This document shows, one piece after another, positions 34,583 to 48,307 of a DNA stretch of 64,000 nucleotides. Under the pieces are notes generated by a model. That model searched no databases. It worked only from the letters and a program-made list of their open reading frames with translations, and was not told where the DNA came from. The position numbers and the translations under genes were made by a program. Position 1 is the first letter of the stretch, and each line of letters starts with the position of its first letter. Source of the stretch: Neodiprion pinetum (lineage: Eukaryota; Arthropoda; Insecta; Hymenoptera; Diprionidae); NCBI RefSeq assembly GCF_021155775.2, contig NC_060232.1, positions 22,823,922 to 22,887,921 on the forward strand, written 5' to 3'.

Positions 34583-37500
34583 GCCACCAGTTTGTTGCTG
34601 ATATTAACTCATATTTATATTTATATCGATATAGGTACAATCATTGTTGAGAGAAAAAGGCTTTTGAAGAAAAATTTTACATGGATATGTAGAAGATTAA
34701 TCTATTGTTTTGTCATATATAAGATAGGAGAGCTGAGGATGATCACACTGATCATGTGTACACATATTCTGTAAGAAGAAAGTCACAATTACATAATTCG
34801 ATCACACTTTTCATTACATATGATTGCCACACGCTGGTTAGTTACTTGATATCACACTTCGACATGATATTAAATTCATATTCGAATATACCTACTTTTG
34901 AGATCAATAATTTTATCCCTTTTTCAATTCAGATGTATTATCCCATAAACAAGAAATGCAACCCCTTAAAACTCCTTTAAATAAAAGAGCTACATTGCTG
35001 AAACCTTGCCGTAATGTATCGATAACGCGAAATCAATCGTCGATTAGTCCGCAGTTACATTGCTGCCAAAATTTTAAATTTTGCACGAATGCAAATCGAA
35101 AATTAATCAGTAGTCTGATGGTTTGCGTTTGACGCGACCATGTGACCTGTTCATAAAGTATCGGCTCGAATGAAGTTATTGAGTCCATTTTACAGTGTAT
35201 CAAACAAGAAAACATTCAAAGGCAGCTTCCTCACACCAATTGTGAGGATATATTTTCATTCAATTTATGCAAGAACGTTCGCTTCCAACTATTCACTTCG
35301 TAAAGGATAAATATTGAAATAAACTCACTGACGTAAGGTTTCGGTAAAGTATTGAACTTGTTTTATGAAAAAAAAAAACGTAGATAAGTCCCTTTTCGTA
35401 ACATTACTTTATTGTAAGCTGAAAGATTGGATTTTGCTCGCAAATCCGTTTCTCCCATTCGATACTTCAACTTGAATATGTGTACTAATTCACTGTATAT
35501 TCTTACCGATTAGGTAACCTCTGAATTTTGAGAAGTAACAGCGAGAATGACAAAAAAGAAAATATTCCCCTTCATTAGTAGAGATAGCAAAATACGAGAA
35601 CGCTCCGGAGCTTTCTACAAAGCAGCACCCTGAAATTTCTGGCAGTCCAGTGTGCGGCGCACTCATAGAAACTCGTTTCACCTTTCGATCGTAACTATTT
35701 TTACTATTGTTTTTTTAAGAAACCATATCATATTTATTCGCGAGTGAAAATTCATGAATTTTTTCGATGAAGAACATACTAAACCGTCATCGGTAAGTAT
35801 GAAAGTTATTATTCACCTGTTCATTCACATCATCGTCGTATTTTATTGCTGTAGCAAAGTCGAAGATGTGCAAATTTTTTTAACCGTGTTCAATATGTAT
35901 ATCAATTATATGTATTTAAACAGAAGTCGAGTCGTCTCACGCAATCATAAATATTTTCGTGAGGATGAAGTCAGGTGCAATCGCTGAGCAAATTCTCAAC
36001 TTGACTTCGGCAAAACAATGTTTTCATTCAAACTCATATACAGTAAGGTTTTTATTGATGTTTAGGTAATTGAGGTTCTAGAACACCTGCTAATTGTTGA
36101 GCTTTGATAAACAGTATAAGAACACGACTAAAGTCTCTGAATGCGAAGTAAAAACGATGCGATTTTTCGTAAAAGCTAAACATCTATTGGTACATTAGCC
36201 AACTTGACAATATTAGTCGTACCTGCGAATGAAATAATTCACCAAAATTTAACTGTCTCGAAATATTCGCACAGAAAGCAAAATCAATTCGTTACGACAA
36301 TTACTGATAAGAGGTAATTATTTGTTATCCAGTTGAATTTTCACTGCGTATCGTATATTTGTAATGTGCTCAAAATATAATTGCATTTGTGCTCCAGGTT
36401 GAATTACGTACGTCATTAATACAAATTCTTAACCATAGGCTTATGCCGCACTCCCTGCAGCAGGTTGGGTGAACAAAAAATTAACACAAATGAGTTCCTT
36501 GTCCCGTTAGCTCCATAAGACGTTCAAGACCTTTCAGCTAATATCTGAAACATACAAATTATATATAATTCGGACCTTGAAGCTTCTTTGAGCTTCACGG
36601 ACATACCTCGAAATTGGTATCAGAATGTGGAATGAACTTGCGCTTTAGAAACTGGGAATCGCGCCGAATTATGGAAGTGTTTTTCCAAGAAGGAATGAGT
36701 AGTTGACAAAGAGTATTTTTTAAGTATTCACGGCCAATAATAAATGAGTGTACACTCGTATCCGGTAAAACTTCCTAAATAACGAAAAAATTTCCCACCT
36801 TATCCAATTATTTCACTTTTTACGTCAATTTTCGTTACGACCAATTTCTTAACCTAATCACGTACGTTGTTTTGTTAGTTTATGTCTACGATTTCTTAAC
36901 GCAATCAACTTTTGAACAAGTAAACAAGGAACTAATTTCCGCGATAAAAAAATTGTGGTCAATTACTGACTCAATGGTGTGAAACCACTGTGTTACTGAC
37001 CACTTTTTTGCACACTGGTCGACTACCAGTAAGTCAGGCTTCGAATAAATATTGGTCCCAGTTTTGAAAGAGTCTCAGGATTCGTTTTATTTAACATCGA
37101 AATTTTTGAAATTTTCTTCAGACGTGGAAAAACTTCTTCATCTGCTTTAACGAAATAAAAGCGAATGGCGTTTTGCAAAACAATCTGAGAGACGTTTTAA
37201 ATGGATCAAAGACGCAAAAGTCAGGTCGTTAGACAGTAATGAAGTAGGCATGGAATGCACTAATATTTACTACGTGTAACGCACAAGTGGTGACAGTGCT
37301 ATTTAATTATAAAAACCCACGCTTGGAGAAATTAATATAATATTCAAGTACCATACATCACATTTTGGGTGAAATTTCACAGAGTTTATTGTTCAATAGC
37401 TGCCAGTAACCATTACATTTTTATATAATACATAAGTTTTCAGTGTATTGGAATGTATTAAAAAGTACTATGCACCAATTTTATTACAAATTACTGCACA

Positions 37501-38060
37501 GTGCTTTCCAGAATACGAGATCATCCAAGAAAGTAGTACGTTTTGTAGTGTCGCGCAATTTAGTTAAAGCTATAAAAAACCCTGGCCATATCAAATAAAC
37601 CACTTTCATCACTGACGCTGATTATACCCAACGAACTGTTCAGCGAAATGGGATAAATGATGTGATTTAAGGCCATTATGTTTACATGTATTAAAACACT
37701 TTATGAAACAAAGACCGCACGTGACTTGATAAAACAGAGGACATGAGAATCCACTTGATTCAGAATAGTGTAATCTAGGATTTCAAACGAATGATTTTCA
37801 GGTGACTCAAACAGACTTGAACATACAAAACTTGACATCTGCACCCATAGAAATAAATTACTAAAATAATAAATATTAAATTAGGCGTAACAGTTTACCG
37901 CTTATAATCTACGTATATCACTTAGCAATAGAACGTTTCGTATTTCATCGAAACTATAGCCTTGCTTTCCACTAACATTATGCATTATTCCTGCTGTACG
38001 TTCGTCAAAAATGTAACCGAAGATGTATCGTCGTACATACTACACGGATTTAGAGTTACT
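34583..38060. other. Tail-to-tail intergenic region H-I, 3.5 kb
   Basis: AT-rich sequence between the convergent genes H and I, holding their 3' UTRs. I found no gene, clear repeat or RNA in it. Confidence 0.5.
34980..34985 (+). terminator. Poly(A) signal of gene H
   Basis: AATAAA lies about 400 bases after the stop codon of gene H. Confidence 0.5.
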
Positions 38061-39026
38061 TCAACTCTGAGACCTTTGGCCACTGTAGGCCAAATCATGT
38101 CCGCCGCTTACCGCACCCGTGTACACTGGATACACAGCGCTGTTTCCGGTCAGATTGGGTCCTCCAAAGGATCGTTGCCAGCCCCCGCCATAGGATCCAC
38201 CACCTCCACCCCCACCTCCATGGTGTTCCGTAGCTGTTGCGTAGATAACTTCGTGTCCGCCGCCTCCGCCGCTGGCCAACTTTTTCAGGCCAATTATGGC
38301 GCTGATTACGAGGGCGATTTTCGCCGTCAAAAGTGCGGTTCCCGCAAGAAATGCGATCTTGCCCATTGCCAGCTGCGCCATCATACCTGAAACGGACGGA
38401 TCGTTACGTTTGAACGGAAATTTAGAAAGATGCTCAGTGCACGCATCCGGGTAAACATCGTATCGATTTTCGGTTAAATGATTTTTATTCCACTCGAGAT
38501 CTTACCAGCCATTGCCAGTCCACCCATCATGAGCATACCACCATATTTGTCCTTCTTCTTACGACCTGAAACGAAAAAGGGTGCAACGAATTCGTCATTG
38601 GACTTGATCGAACGGGCGTATTCTTGTTATTATGATGTTAGTGGAAGAAGAGAATTTTGCTTCACCTTCAATTATGTTTCCGGGAATAGTGAACTGAATG
38701 CTTCGCGAGGAAAGGTACTCGTAAAATTTCCTCTCAAGCTGATCGTCCAGCGTGTCGTTCTCCAAGCTTCGCGAGTTATCCGATATCACGACGAACTTTG
38801 GATCCCTCTTTATCGAGATCAAATCATTCAAAGTGTAAACTGAGTCTTCCTTCACCGCAGAATCGAGAATATTAAGTGCCTTCCGTTTGAGACAGTCGAA
38901 GGTATTCTTTTCTTCGGCACATTTGCCAAACAGCTGAGTGTATTCGTTTTGAGCGGCAAGCGAGAGATTCGAAAAACTCGCAAGCATGATAATCAGTGTG
39001 AAAACAACGGCGTGCCTCTGCATCAT
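38061..39026 (-). CDS. Osiris family protein (gene I), with 60-base middle exon
   Basis: Exons 39026-38666, 38565-38506 and 38386-38061, all phase 1, give 248 residues. The ATG pair at 39026/39023 is the best start; the frame upstream offers only GTG. The signal peptide is about 1-24 and the Cys pair is C36 and C45. The DUF1676 strand SRSIQFTIP leads to NIIEG at the splice. The 60-base exon 2 encodes only the basic linker and first hydrophobic turn (RKKKDKYGGMLMMGGLAMAG). Exon 3 continues the hydrophobic segment and ends IIGLKKLASGGGGG; HEVIYATATEHH, a Gly-rich stretch with GGGWQRS, and HDLAYSGQRSQS follow. The intron splitting the hydrophobic segment is unique in this window. Confidence 0.9.
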
Positions 39027-39219
39027 TGCTATTTGGCCGAAATAAATTGACACAAAAATGTATAAGTTTCAGAACCGAGTCACATATAAGACTGAAATGT
39101 CAGTGTTGTTAGTTCGGATCGAATACGGACTGCGAAGACACTGTAATAATTCACACGAGTAAATCACTGCGATGAGATTTTTGTCCGTTGTGTTGATGTT
39201 TATGACGGCTCTGCAACGT

Positions 39220-39256
39220 GACTGACATGCTGGGTCTATCGAAAGAATCTTATATA
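39220..39256 (-). promoter_or_regulatory. TATA box and initiator of gene I
   Basis: TATATAAG on the minus strand (39249-39256) is followed about 33 bases later by TCAGTC (39220-39225). The predicted 5' UTR is about 195 bases. Confidence 0.65.
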
Positions 39257-40835
39257 CCCATTCGTTGTATTACATGCTCACATCTGATACACATGTCTTT
39301 AACGCTCTAGCAAAAATCTTCTGAACCAAAACATAGCAGTACAGTCCTTTGGAAAAATATTCTCGTGACCCGGTTGCCAAACGAGCCTTAAAAAGCCGTT
39401 GCACAGAAGGTGCAGAAGTTAATTAAAATGAAAGGGTAACTCGTGCGGCGAACAAGTAGATCGAAAATTTTCAAGGAGACTGTAACGGAAGCACTCATGG
39501 AGTTGTTACATTTTCGCGGCAACAATTGCGGAAGGACAGCTCCTTTCAGAATACAGTTAACTAGATGGCGTGTACATGTGACCTCGTCCGAAAAATAGTA
39601 CGTGAAAGACGCTTATACTGTAAAGCACATACAGCACGCTGCAGTGGGCTGAAAGAAGAGCTCAGCAGAAAATTCGGGTAGATGGTCAACTAATCCTATA
39701 ATAATTGATAATTGAAATGTACGCTAACAGAATCTTTTCTCATTTTAGTAAATCCGCATACGCTGCATTAACTTGGAGACTACAGTGAATCGTTATACAT
39801 AAAAATATATCTCAAGTGAATGGTTGATGTAAATTTGCCAATGTTCGCAAGTTCACACTATATCTGATAATTGCCAGCATTACAAGTCTAACACTACAAT
39901 ACGATTGTTTGCTGGAAACAGTTAAAACAATGGTATACGGTCCGTGAGAACTACATGACATGCAGTCGGTACATGAACACGCATGCTAGTGAGAAATAAG
40001 CAATAACATAAGTAAAGTAACTATATCCACTAAATGTTCTGTAAATTATTGTTCATTTAATCAACTGACTGTTTTATTGTTTCAACTACATTGCTCCAAA
40101 AAATTAATGAGCCACCCACTTTTACTTGAAAACATGGATCATTCCAAAATTGCTTATCATATCAAAAATAGACTTAATATATATAATATATTAAATCAAA
40201 TTTTGAAGTTTATATTATCCGCTGTGAGGTGTTTTTTTCAGATCTGGTCAACATTATTGAACATAAATTTTATGAATCTTAGTTTAAACGACTTATTAGG
40301 TATGTCAAATTTGTAAAGTGAGCTCCTACTTTGAAGTACTGCACAAGGAAGAATAATAATTAATTTCCTTCGTTGCTGGAATAGCTAATTTGGAGTCTCA
40401 AGTATTTTTTCGGAGGACTTTAATTTATTTTTCACTCACTCTTCAATGACCAAAAGTTATCTAAGAACTTTGATTAAAGTAAACATGCTAAGAAACATCC
40501 GAGATGGATTTTGTAAATAAGTCTTGAACCGCGAGTCTTTCTGACGCAGACGACAAATGAGCATAGCTTTAGAAAAAATTGATAATTCAGACTAAATATG
40601 CAAAAAGCATTTTGTGACTGATATTTCTGGACCTGAAACCCTTTGTCAAATAATATTTTACATTCTGTAGGAGCGAAGTTAGACAGCCTTGAAATGATAC
40701 AATCTTTTGTGTAAAAATGTATCCGCTAATTTTTGTGAGCCGTGTATAAAATACTTCCAAGGTGTAAACATTCAGCGAAAATAGTGACAGACAAAACTGC
40801 ATTCGCGGTAAATCGTGCGTTTCTCATTCGAAACT
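39257..40835. other. Intergenic I-J
   Basis: About 1.6 kb of AT-rich sequence. A plus-strand frame at 40077-40316 has no recognised feature. No gene is called. Confidence 0.45.
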
Positions 40836-40841
40836 TTTATT
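40836..40841 (-). terminator. Poly(A) signal of gene J
   Basis: AATAAA on the minus strand lies about 80 bases after the stop codon of gene J. Confidence 0.5.
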
Positions 40842-40920
40842 CAAATATTAGTGAAATCGTTCTGTACAAAATTACAAAATAAGATGCCTTATAGAAATAC
40901 TTATTATTAATTATTAGTTA

Positions 40921-43900
40921 CTATTGATCTCTACCCCATGCAAAGTTTCTACTCTCATCCAAATTTTGGGATGCTCTGTCCCTCTTGTATACGTTAAGTG
41001 TCTCTCTGATTACGTGCTGAAACGGATTGTAATCGGGGATCGTGGTATACTCCTTATAATTGTAGTTTGGTACGTGGTTGTAATAATCCGATCCAAAACC
41101 GTATCCCCCACCGTGTTGCGGCCCTTGCTGTCCACTCCCATACAGGGAATTCCATCCGAAAATACCACTAAGGAAAATTGCAATTTTTGCCAGTACAAAA
41201 ACTTTCTTGGCGACGAGCAGAAGGACCCCAAATAAAAGTGGTATTAAAGACACAAGGTTGAACTTGAATCCCAGAAGAAATGGCAGTATGAGATTCCTCA
41301 CTATCGCTTGACCTGAAAAACAACATCGGTTTGAGTTGATGATGATGTACTTTAAAATGAAAAGCTTGTATAAAAAGGACGTCATTTTAAAAAAGCATAT
41401 TTATCAAGTGCATATATTTAATTTATCCAGAGTATGAAAAAAAATGTATAATTGACTACAAGCCAATAAACTTTTGTTCTTGTACCTATTGCCAGTATAT
41501 TTTCGCAGTACACTCCAAGATTTTACATAACAGTCGCGTGATACTTTTAGGATAGCCTTTGCAAACGTCACCTCAACTATGCGAGATTTTTTCATCATTT
41601 AATCTAGAATGGTTATAATAAACAGAATTCCGTGAGAAGAATCGTTTGATCATAAAGTTATCTACGAAGAAAAACGATCCTATTCGATATTTGACAATTG
41701 TCAATTTACTATTTTTCTATGAAATCTTCTTATCTCTAACAGCAGACTTCCTAAAATAAATTGAATCGAGATTAAACATCTGTCCATGTCTCTAATCGCT
41801 TCTCTGAATCCAGAAAGTTTCTGTTTGTATTCAGTTAAAAAAATTACGTTGATTTATGATGAACCAAATATTCAATATCAGTGACATTCATAGTCAATAA
41901 CTTGACTACCATTAAGGGAAATGGCAACTCATTTAGAATTTTTGAAACGCGTAGGAAAAACTATTTAAAGACCTAGTAATACATTAAACTTTTCTTTATT
42001 TCGATAATAGTTATTACACTTTAAATAGCAACTTTTGGTGTATTCAATACGTAAAAACATACGATTTTTGTGAATCTTATGTTCAAGATTTTTACATTAT
42101 TCTACTTTTGGACCAGTCACAACAATACTTAACGCTTCTGAACCTTTTTTATAGTATACCTTACGTTTATGCAAAAACAAAATGAATCTTTTCAAAACCT
42201 TTAACATCATTTATATCAAATTGAAGATTTAAATAGTAGTTCTCGCACATTCAAAGACATTTTTTAGAGTTTCTTTTGTCAAGAAATCGTAATTCACTTG
42301 CAAAAATGTTCACAGTCTACGGATTCCAGAATGATAATACATTGTCCTTCTTCAGACCATAAAAGTTTTCAAAAAAATCGATGGAAATATCACTAATAAG
42401 GTTTTTGTTCGTTTACATTGTTACGTGGACACGCTCGGATTTTATAAACTCAATGGAAGTTTCCACATTATAGCGCCGCCCGTGAAGCACTCGAAACTAA
42501 GTCGCAGTTTGAAAACTTTCATGGCTCTTTACCATAACTTGGCTGTTAACATAGAATAACGTCCGAAGTAATCGACCGTCGGTAAAACAGCTGTGCCGTG
42601 CTGTGTCTTAGTAGCAGATCTCTGAATGAAGTGGCGCGACGATTTAACGATTTCAGATCTTTGGCCCACCTCCGATGCTTCTACGCCCCGTAAAAATACC
42701 ATAGCGACATGTACCTCACGTTCACGACCTCAGTACAAACAGAATTGAATAGGACCAAAGAAATGGAATTGAAAATCTAGTAGCCAATTTTGCACTTTGT
42801 TTGATGTAGAACTATTCCTGCTTTTCTACATGAAATTAAGTGAAATATACTTTGATTTCAACGACTGATGATGTTCAAGGTGACTTGGAGTTTATGGACC
42901 GTACCGATCAAAGTTAGGAATAAAAAACGGGTTTGAAAAATTACCAGCAATGTTATTTGTGCGTGTGATGGTTAAATCAAATGAAACCACATCCCTACTA
43001 TATAATAGAAAGGAATCTAAGGAACATCGAACATCACAAGTTAAAATATGAACAATTTAATAAAAGGATTTGTAATTAGACCGTTTAAAATTATTAAGCT
43101 CTGGTGCTATTCATCCGATCGTAATAGTTTTTCATATTTTGAACACCGTGGATATTTTCAGAGGTCACCTGAAAATATTTAGTAAATAAATACGTCCAAA
43201 ATGGATGAAAATAAATTTGCGTAGGTAAAACTATACTCTAAGGTGAAATTTCTTGAATTTTTTTCCAGAAAATCTGTGGGGTGAGGAAGAGAGACGGGGT
43301 TCCATGAGCAGAGATAACGCAAAAATATTGAAATCATACCAAAAACACTGAAGTTCGACCATTTTAAACATTTTATTTATGAAACCTTTCACTCAAATCA
43401 TTAATATCTTGTAGCTCGTGTCATTTGAATTTGCTCGGACTAACTTTTATTCCATGATAGGGATATTGTTCTGTTCGTATTCATCGTCATTGGGACAAAG
43501 AACATTGCAGAAGATATTTTGAATCGATTTTTTTTTTTCTTCTAACTTTTTATCCGAAGAGTACGGCTCATTCATCTTAGATCACGCTATGCTCACCTGT
43601 GCCAAGTCTTCTTTCGGAATATGACTCAGTCCGTTCATCCAGAACAAACTCAAGAACACCCTGACCATTGATCATTGGTCCGACCTGCATAACCAGGCCT
43701 GGATACAAGGTTGCAAGATCCCATTTTAACCCCCGTTGTTCCATCAACCTCGCACCCGCCTTCAGTATATTCCCAAAGTCCTTGGGATCATAGTCTAAGT
43801 CCAGCAAGTCCCGGTTCTGACCAGCGACTCGTTCCAAGTAGAAGTTGTCGACTTTAATCTCATCCTGTTCGTTGATGGACTGAAGGGTGCTAAGAACCCC

Positions 43901-44068
43901 GCGATTAATGCATTCCATGGTGCCGATTTTGTCAGCCAGACAACTTCCCAAAGTTTCACCGAACGTCCCTGGCTCATCGACGACCAACTTGGACTCCGCT
44001 TTCGGCTCCATTATCACCGAAACACTTTTTGAAATTATTACACAAATACACAGCAGCGACAACTTCAT
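40921..44068 (-). CDS. Divergent Osiris family protein (gene J), 2.3-kb intron
   Basis: Exon 1 (44068-43597) and exon 2 (41312-40921) join in phase 1 (donor CACAG|GTGAGC, acceptor TTTTTCAG|GTCAA) for 287 residues across a 2284-base intron. The signal peptide is about 1-18. A Cys pair (C43 and C53, SCLADKIGTMEC) and INEQDEIKVDNFYLERV match the family layout. The 'SHxLxL' strand is replaced by RGLKWDLATLYP, followed by about 35 extra residues. Exon 2 begins GQAIVRN, so the triple-Lys linker is missing. The hydrophobic segment (PFLLGFKFNLVSLIPLLFGVLLLVAKKV...) ends GIFGWNSLYG in place of GLKKLL. The tail is Gly/Tyr-rich and ends SRNFAWGRDQ, where others have A-Q-x-L-A-Y. The pairing of the two exons rests on phase, order and strand. 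Confidence 0.8.
41313..43596 (-). other. Long intron of gene J
   Basis: The intron is mostly AT-rich. About 42420-42730 is richer in G and C (for example GCGCCGCCCGTGAAGCACTC), with no frame or motif I recognise. It could be a transposon fragment or a control element. Confidence 0.3.
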
Positions 44069-44293
44069 GATAAAGTTAGGTGATGTTTGTCTGATTTCGA
44101 ATCAATGATCTTTCGTGGAATTCTAATTATCATACAGGTTAAACAGATTGAACTGCTGCATAATTTTTCAACCGATCTTTACGATCGTTGCAGTTCAGAG
44201 TGAGCCTCAGCTCTACGCTCGGACCAAAATTTTTGTAGCCTAGTTTTCTCAGAGTCACAATAAGCACTGCTCATTCTTTGAGGAAAACGAACC

Positions 44294-44303
44294 CTATATA
44301 TAT
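44294..44303 (-). promoter_or_regulatory. TATA box and initiator of gene J
   Basis: TATATATATA on the minus strand is followed by GCAGTG near 44268. The 5' UTR would be about 200 bases. Confidence 0.6.
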
Positions 44304-46489
44304 ACAAGGACAATGGATTTTCACAGACGACGGAACAATCGGTTTCACTCCAAGGCTTTGCCCCTGCGAACCAGGGAGTATAAGCGTGGCAGCGAAAGTA
44401 CACCATTTCATTCCAAACGCCGGATGCGATCTAAGAGAGCAAAGTTCCGGTAAGGATCCTCGCTTCGATTGGCCTGCAGGAACACGGTTCGCCGATTTTC
44501 ATCTTAATCACTTTCCGCCTCCGCTTATGAAGTACGAATGTATGTACTAGCCACAGACGATTATCGTTATCCTTTCTTCGACAAGCGATACAGTCAAAAT
44601 AACTCTCTTGCGAGTCCACCTACTAAACGTACGATACACTATCTTTACAGATCGATACCACGTACGAGAGAGTAGCCAAGCATCACCTTGAATAACGGTT
44701 CTTATTTGAGTACAATGACTGCATTTTTTCACCGCATATTTACGCACTGACGATTAAATTACAGCATGGAGTATAAAAAAAAGTTACAAACGAAAAAGAG
44801 AGGAGAAAAAAAAACGTAAACGAAAGAGTTAAATAAAAAGCAATTAACCAAATTCGTGCCATTGGCTTACTTCGTAAGGCGCGCGAACCGTGCTAAAGGT
44901 TAATACCGACTTAATTTGTGGTGTGGTAGAAATTTCCACGGGCACCGTAAGTTTATTTACATCGCTTGCGGTACTGAGATGTCGGTTGATGCTTATGGGA
45001 CGCGAAAACATAAAGCCGATTAAAAGGTAAGTGTCGATCGTTGCGTTATACTGCAATAATATATCGATATTTTGTCGCTGTTCGTTATTTTTCATATGTT
45101 TTTTTCGTTTTACTTCCTTTCATCAATCGTCTACCGAGCAATTATCCAACCTTTAATAAAATGGGCCATGACGGTAATCTCAAACTTCAGCTGCACATGT
45201 CCCGCTTGGCTCGTTCGACTTTCTCTATATTTGCGCAGACGGACAACGTTTCTTTAATTACCATAAAGAAAGTGCATATTTGTAACATTACGCCAGTAGA
45301 GGGTCACCATTTTTAACAGTAAACGGGGAAGAGGAACTAGAATGGTTGTACAGAGAATCAGGTATGATGATGAGAGATTTTTTTTATATATAAAATGAGT
45401 ATTTATTCATAAATAATATAAATATGGCAAATGCATGGCACCAGGTGTAACCTGGCCAATGACATGTACACGATACAATAATTAATGATAATATAAATTA
45501 TTAAATGTAATTAAAAGCAACCGGTAATGCTAACCAAAACCGTCTCAGAGTTGAGCTATTGCGGGCTAAGGAGAGGAGCTAACGATTGATTAGCCCGTGC
45601 CAGCTGATTCTTGAAATTGATTATGCTACGGGATTTAATTATCCGTTGCGTTCTATTTTGATTTGTAGCATCGTCCAGACTGGTCAAACTAGCTAAGTGC
45701 TTTTTTTCAGTAATGGGAAATACTCTAATGTCTAAGCTTCGTGTACCGTCAAGAGTTTGAAAGTCGCGTGTTTGTACGTCTTTAAAAATTTGCTGTTACG
45801 TATTTACTTTTTTGGTGTAGCTTCTCCAAATCACGTGCAGGTATAGCACATGTTATGCGTCGAATATGATTTTATCATATTTTTATGTACACAATGCACG
45901 CTTCGCGATGGAAGTATGATAATCGAGTCTACGTTGAGTACAAGTCGTCATGTTTAGAGGTATTTTTTTTTTTTTTTCATACGAAGTCTGACAGCAAATG
46001 CTGTCTACCCGTTTTAAGTATCCTCAGAATCAAGAAATTTCGTCACTTGCCTGTATATGAGTGTAATATATGCATGCAAGCGTGACTTTCGCGAGTTATA
46101 ATCGCTATGAAAACTATACATAGAAATGCCTCGAAAAATATAATTGTTTTTTTTGTACTTAAACATGGATACCGTGATTGAGCATCCGCAGGTATGTGTC
46201 TTTGTGATTATTTTGTGGTCTCTAGGTATCGTCTGAGCGTCGTAAAAGTCTCAATTACCGTCATCGTAATTGTCTCGTCTTAAGTCGTACGGTGCGGTCG
46301 TCTTGAGTCGTCAAAATAGCGCATTAATAGTCCGATTTAGATAATTAAACGATGCCAAATATAATCATAATTTGATGCACCTACGTCGTTGAACGTGGAT
46401 GTGACGATTCGCGATATGTAGTTATTTTTCGTCGGGCATTTCAGCTCTGTGATGATTTTTCGATTTATATTAGTGAAATCTTGATGAAG
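44304..46489. other. Intergenic J-K
   Basis: About 2.2 kb. It is AT-rich, includes a T run near 45963-45978 and probably the 3' UTR of gene K. No gene was identified. Confidence 0.45.
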
Positions 46490-46514
46490 TTTATTTATCG
46501 TCGCTTTCTTTGAA

Positions 46515-48307
46515 TTAGTTCTCGGGCTTGTAAGCACTGTAAGCCAGGTCGGAACCTGCGGACCTGCTGGACCAGCCGTGGTGGTCGTGGTGAGAGTCTT
46601 CGTACGAGTGGACTGGGTGAGCCACCACTTCGTAGCTGCTGGACTGTTTCTGCCCCAGGAGCTTCTTGAGGGCAATAATTCCGCTGAGAACCAGAGCGAT
46701 CTTGCTGATGATCAAGGCCTTGAATGCCAACAAGGCAAGAGCGCCGAGAGCGATTGGGATCAAAGCAGCAGCCTTCAGTTTCAACAGCAGAAGGATTGGC
46801 AGCAGGGATTTGACGATTTTCTTTTTCTTACCACGAGCTGAAAAAAGTAGAAAAAAAAAAACTTAACAAATGGACGCACCTTAGGAAAGCCCGCTAAGGC
46901 ATCGTTCATTAAACCCGCGCTTACAGCACAATCAAGCATGAGCCGTAATCTGGGAACGTGTTTGTTAACCGGCTGATGATCTCTAACGATTATTCGGCTC
47001 TATCTTGATCGTTGATTCGTGGGAAAATTTACTAAAAAATCGTGGCTTCGTTAATAGATTCGACTCGTTTAGTGCCAGTATGATTAATCGGAATCGATAT
47101 TCAATCACTAACGACCATCGCGTATCGTGCCCCTGATGAGAAAGTCGCGAGACGAAGAAGTGTGTCGATCTCTCTGCAAACTGAGACCTGGATGCATCAC
47201 ATACAGATCTGAGCGAAATTAGCTTCAACTTTGAATAATTTGCTTCCTTAAATTCCCCGTGTACTACAATCACGATGAAAGGGGAACCTCGGAACGAACA
47301 TAGGTCACGGGAAGTGATTACGGCTGAACGACAAAGGTGGAACTTACCCTCGTCGAATGAGCGAGAAACTTCTTCGGGAACTGAGAGTTCCACGGTATGG
47401 CTGGCGAGGAACTTCCCAGCACGTTCTAGTAGGGCTTCGTCGATGGCAGCTTCTTTCGCCTCGGCTTCCTGAGGAAGAGATGCTTCGATGTCGTTCAGAG
47501 ATCGGCCGGAGTTTGCGCGGCTATAAAACAGATTCGTTCGTCGTTAACGCTGATGGTTAAGTCGCACGTGAACAAATACCAACACAGTCGTTCTATCAAT
47601 AAAGGAAATATATATACTACGTAGCGTGATACATGATTGTTTGGTAAAATGGTATCGCAAAGATGAATGGATCACGTTTCAATAAAATTTGAACATTAAT
47701 TCGCACTTTCGTGATTGTTATTTCACTTAGAACTTGATCAAATCGTGAAGGGTGAAACGTGAATATCCAAAGCATCTGTGATCGTTTCGGTACAACGTCA
47801 GTCGATAGTTGTTATTTAACAAAGAGTAGATCTTCTGATCGAAAAGTAATATTGGAAGTCGTAGTCGTAGTCGTAGTTGTAGTCATTGTCGTCGTACACT
47901 GTAATCCAAGTTTCACTTCACTTTCCGTTTGAGAGAAAAATAAAAAAGGTACTCATTTTCTTTAATTCACCACACGGAATACAGATCCGCGTTTTCACTG
48001 TCCATGTCGTGCGTGGGTCTATCAGTCGTTCGTGTCCTTACCTGTCGGCCTTAGCTTCGTCAGTCTGTACAATCCGAAGACCGTCACCGATGACGAGGTC
48101 GGCGGATCTAGCGGCACGATCGACGAATCGCAGGGCCTTGAGCTTCAGACAGACCGTCAGGTCTTGGTCGGCACAAGAAGAGTACACTTGAAGAGCATCA
48201 CCGATAAGTGACCCGGTAGTTTCGGTAACAGCTTCCTGCTGAGATGCCGGGGCTGCGACGGCGATGGCCAAGAAGCCAGCCGAAAAGACAGTCAAGAGTT
48301 TGAACAT
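46515..48307 (-). CDS. Osiris family protein (gene K), canonical
   Basis: Exons 48307-48042, 47520-47348 and 46837-46515 give 253 residues; the first junction is phase 2 and the second is phase 1. The signal peptide is about 1-18 (MFKLLTVFSAGFLAIAVA). The Cys pair is C45 and C53 in SSCADQDLTVCLKLKALRFV, followed by RAARSADLVIGDGLRIV. Exon 2 supplies the acidic part and the DUF1676 strand SHTVELSVP. Exon 3 opens ARGKKKK, then the hydrophobic segment (AALIPIALGALALLAFKALI...) ending GIIALKKLLG. SYEVVAHPVHSYEDSHHDHHGW and GSDLAYSAYKPEN finish the protein. YEVV fits a YxxPhi sorting signal, and the family is known for endosomal localisation; that link is inference. Confidence 0.93.
47857..47896. 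repeat. GTC/GTA microsatellite
   Basis: An imperfect run of AGTCGT units (GTCGTAGTCGTAGTC...) lies in intron 1 of gene K. Confidence 0.7.

Noticed and set aside
39027..39053. Extended N-terminus of gene I from GTG, and similar extensions of gene G (GTG) and gene F (TTG)
   Set aside because: They rely on non-ATG starts, and the signal peptide begins at the internal ATG in each case.
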